The notes beneath the pieces are model-generated. The model made no database searches, was not told the origin of the DNA, and was given only the letters and a program-made list of their open reading frames with translations. Source: a bacterium BMS3Bbin02 (GTDB taxonomy: Bacteria; Actinomycetota; Acidimicrobiia; Spongiisociales; UBA5794). Taken from it: 7,250 bases of DNA. The stretch spans positions 1 through 7,250 of the forward strand of contig BDTL01000252.1 of the NCBI GenBank assembly GCA_002898115.1. The letters are read 5' to 3'. The translations under genes and the position numbers were made by a program. This document shows, one piece after another, positions 5,973 to 7,250 of this stretch (positions are counted from its first letter, which is position 1; every line of letters begins with the position of its first letter).

Positions 5973-7250
5973 ATGACAGACATGCACCCGCCACTCACAC
6001 CGATGCCACTCGATATCCTCCTCGGGCGAGTTGCCCACGAGTGGGAGTCGCGCCAGCGGATCTTCGACTTGATGAAGGCTCGCGTCTACAAGAACGGTGA
6101 TGGACCGGACCTTTCAACGACGTTCCTCGGTCGACCAGCCGGGACTCCCGTCGGCCCGGCGGCCGGGCCGCACAGCCAACTCGCCGAGAACATCGTGTTG
6201 GGTTACATGGCGGGGGCAAGAATCTTCGAGCTCAAGACCGTCCAGATCCTCGACGAGCTCGACATCGCACGGCCGTGCATAGACGCCCAGACCATTGGTT
6301 ACAACATCGAGTGGAGCCAGGAGCTCCTGGTTCCCCAGAGCCTCGAAGAGTACGTCAAGGCGTGGATGATGATCGACATTCTGAAGGAGTGGGGACCTAC
6401 CGCCGAGCTCCTGGGACCTACTCCAGGACCACACGTCTTCGACATGTCCGTCGGCTACGACCTGGATGGGATTCGTTCGGAGAAAGTCACCGGGTTTATC
6501 AACGGGCTAAAGGACGCCGGGCGCCACATCGATTCGCTGCGCCCGCTGATCCCCGAACCATTCGCGCAGTACCGTGACCTGACGTTCAACAACACAATCT
6601 CCGACACCGTCACCCTTTCGACGTTCCACGGCTGCCCCCCCGACGAAATCGAACGGATCACCAAGTACCTGCTGAACGAGTGCGGACTCGATGTGATAGT
6701 GAAACTCAACCCGACGCTCCTCGGCGAGGACAAGGTGCGGGAGATCCTGCACGACCGCCTCGGGTACACAGACCTTCGACTCATTCCACAATCCTTCGCC
6801 GACGACCTCCAGTTCGAACGAGCCCTCGAACTGATCAGTGAACTACGCGGATTCGCAGACGGACTCGGACGCAAGTTCGGTATCAAGCTCACCAACACGA
6901 TGATCGTCGAGAACCACAAACAGTGGATGCCGGAAGAACAAATGTATATGTCCGGGCCGCCACTGCACGCCCTGGCGATCTCACTGCTCGAAGAGCTCAC
7001 AAGGGCGATGCCGAACGTGTTTGCGGTCGGCAACGAAGGCGGCGACACACAGGTCTCCTTCTCGGCCGGGATCACGAAGCTAAACCTTGCGGATTCCGTG
7101 GGTCTGGGACTCTCACCTACGACAGTGTGCACGGATCTGCTGAAACCCGGTGGTTACGGGCGCATCGCTCCGATGCTCAAGCAACTGGTGAAAGACATGG
7201 ACGCGGCCGGTGCCGGATCGCTCCCTGAACTCATTGCGCAACGGTCGGCA
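5973..7250 (+). CDS. ygfK: YgfK homologue ('putative selenate reductase' family), N-terminal part only
   Basis: The frame is open for 426 codons and runs off the right edge. Family members such as E. coli YgfK are about 1,030 residues, so roughly 40% is visible. The visible part is the flavin-enzyme-like TIM-barrel region. Segments matching E. coli YgfK from memory are GTPVGPAAGPHSQLAENI (57-74), FELKTVQILD (85-94), PCIDAQ (101-106), FDMSVGYDLDGI (156-167), STFHGCPPDEIE (216-227), VKLNPTLLG (243-251), KLTNT (305-309), EEQMYMSG (321-328) and TDLLKPGGY (387-395). Cys221 in HGCPP is a conserved family residue. Family knowledge predicts a following GltD-like FAD/NAD(P)H domain and a [4Fe-4S] ferredoxin tail outside the window. 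The architecture resembles dihydropyrimidine dehydrogenase, so a reductive ring step in purine catabolism, or shuttling electrons for XdhD, is plausible inference. The 'selenate reductase' name is historical. The gene is 12 nt after ssnA and co-transcribed. Confidence 0.9.
   Translation, partial: MTDMHPPLTPMPLDILLGRVAHEWESRQRIFDLMKARVYKNGDGPDLSTTFLGRPAGTPVGPAAGPHSQLAENIVLGYMAGARIFELKTVQILDELDIARPCIDAQTIGYNIEWSQELLVPQSLEEYVKAWMMIDILKEWGPTAELLGPTPGPHVFDMSVGYDLDGIRSEKVTGFINGLKDAGRHIDSLRPLIPEPFAQYRDLTFNNTISDTVTLSTFHGCPPDEIERITKYLLNECGLDVIVKLNPTLLGEDKVREILHDRLGYTDLRLIPQSFADDLQFERALELISELRGFADGLGRKFGIKLTNTMIVENHKQWMPEEQMYMSGPPLHALAISLLEELTRAMPNVFAVGNEGGDTQVSFSAGITKLNLADSVGLGLSPTTVCTDLLKPGGYGRIAPMLKQLVKDMDAAGAGSLPELIAQRSA

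Noticed and set aside
5162..7132. Long minus-strand open frames opposite ssnA and ygfK (about 200-225 codons each)
   Set aside because: They lie antisense to genes with clear family motifs, show Arg/Ser/Pro-rich low-information translations, and are typical shadows in GC-rich coding DNA.
5973..7250. Selenate reductase function for the YgfK homologue
   Set aside because: The name comes from an old family label. Gene context points to purine catabolism, and nothing in the visible residues shows selenate chemistry.

Overview
The window looks like part of a high-GC actinobacterial chromosome. The best fit is the Acidimicrobiia or a neighbouring class, but this is inferred from style only: GTG starts, overlapping genes, and a lipoprotein whose export signal runs into a Gly/Thr/Ala-rich linker. 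No rRNA, tRNA, CRISPR array, insertion sequence or phage gene was seen.

Layout. Positions 1-44 hold only the end of an unknown neighbour, probably a plus-strand gene stopping at 40. A perfect 18-bp hairpin (45-83) follows. The minus-strand gene at 100-1212 encodes a BMP/PnrA-type lipoprotein that closely resembles known purine-binding proteins. A 205-bp divergent intergenic region (1213-1417) carries weak promoter elements and an imperfect palindrome that could be an operator. From 1418 to the right edge there is one tight plus-strand operon of four genes: a D-carbamoylase-type nitrilase-superfamily amidohydrolase; a two-domain molybdenum hydroxylase (two [2Fe-2S] clusters plus a molybdopterin domain, no FAD domain) of the selenium-dependent xanthine dehydrogenase/XdhD type; a short SsnA-type amidohydrolase; and the first 426 codons of a YgfK homologue. 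The first two junctions overlap by 4 nt and the third gap is 12 nt.

How the genes may work together. XdhD, SsnA and YgfK are neighbours in the Escherichia coli ygeW-to-xdhD region. That region was long labelled 'putative selenate reductase' and more recently linked to uricase-independent, anaerobic-type purine/urate breakdown. Here the same core is combined with a carbamoylase and faces a gene for a purine-type binding lipoprotein. The simplest reading is uptake of a purine or nucleoside, oxidation by the molybdenum enzyme, then ring reduction and opening involving YgfK and SsnA, with the carbamoylase releasing ammonia and CO2 from a ureido intermediate. The order of steps and each exact substrate are inference. 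The SsnA homologue is unusual because it lacks the N-terminal beta-domain that normally precedes the metal-binding HxH motif.
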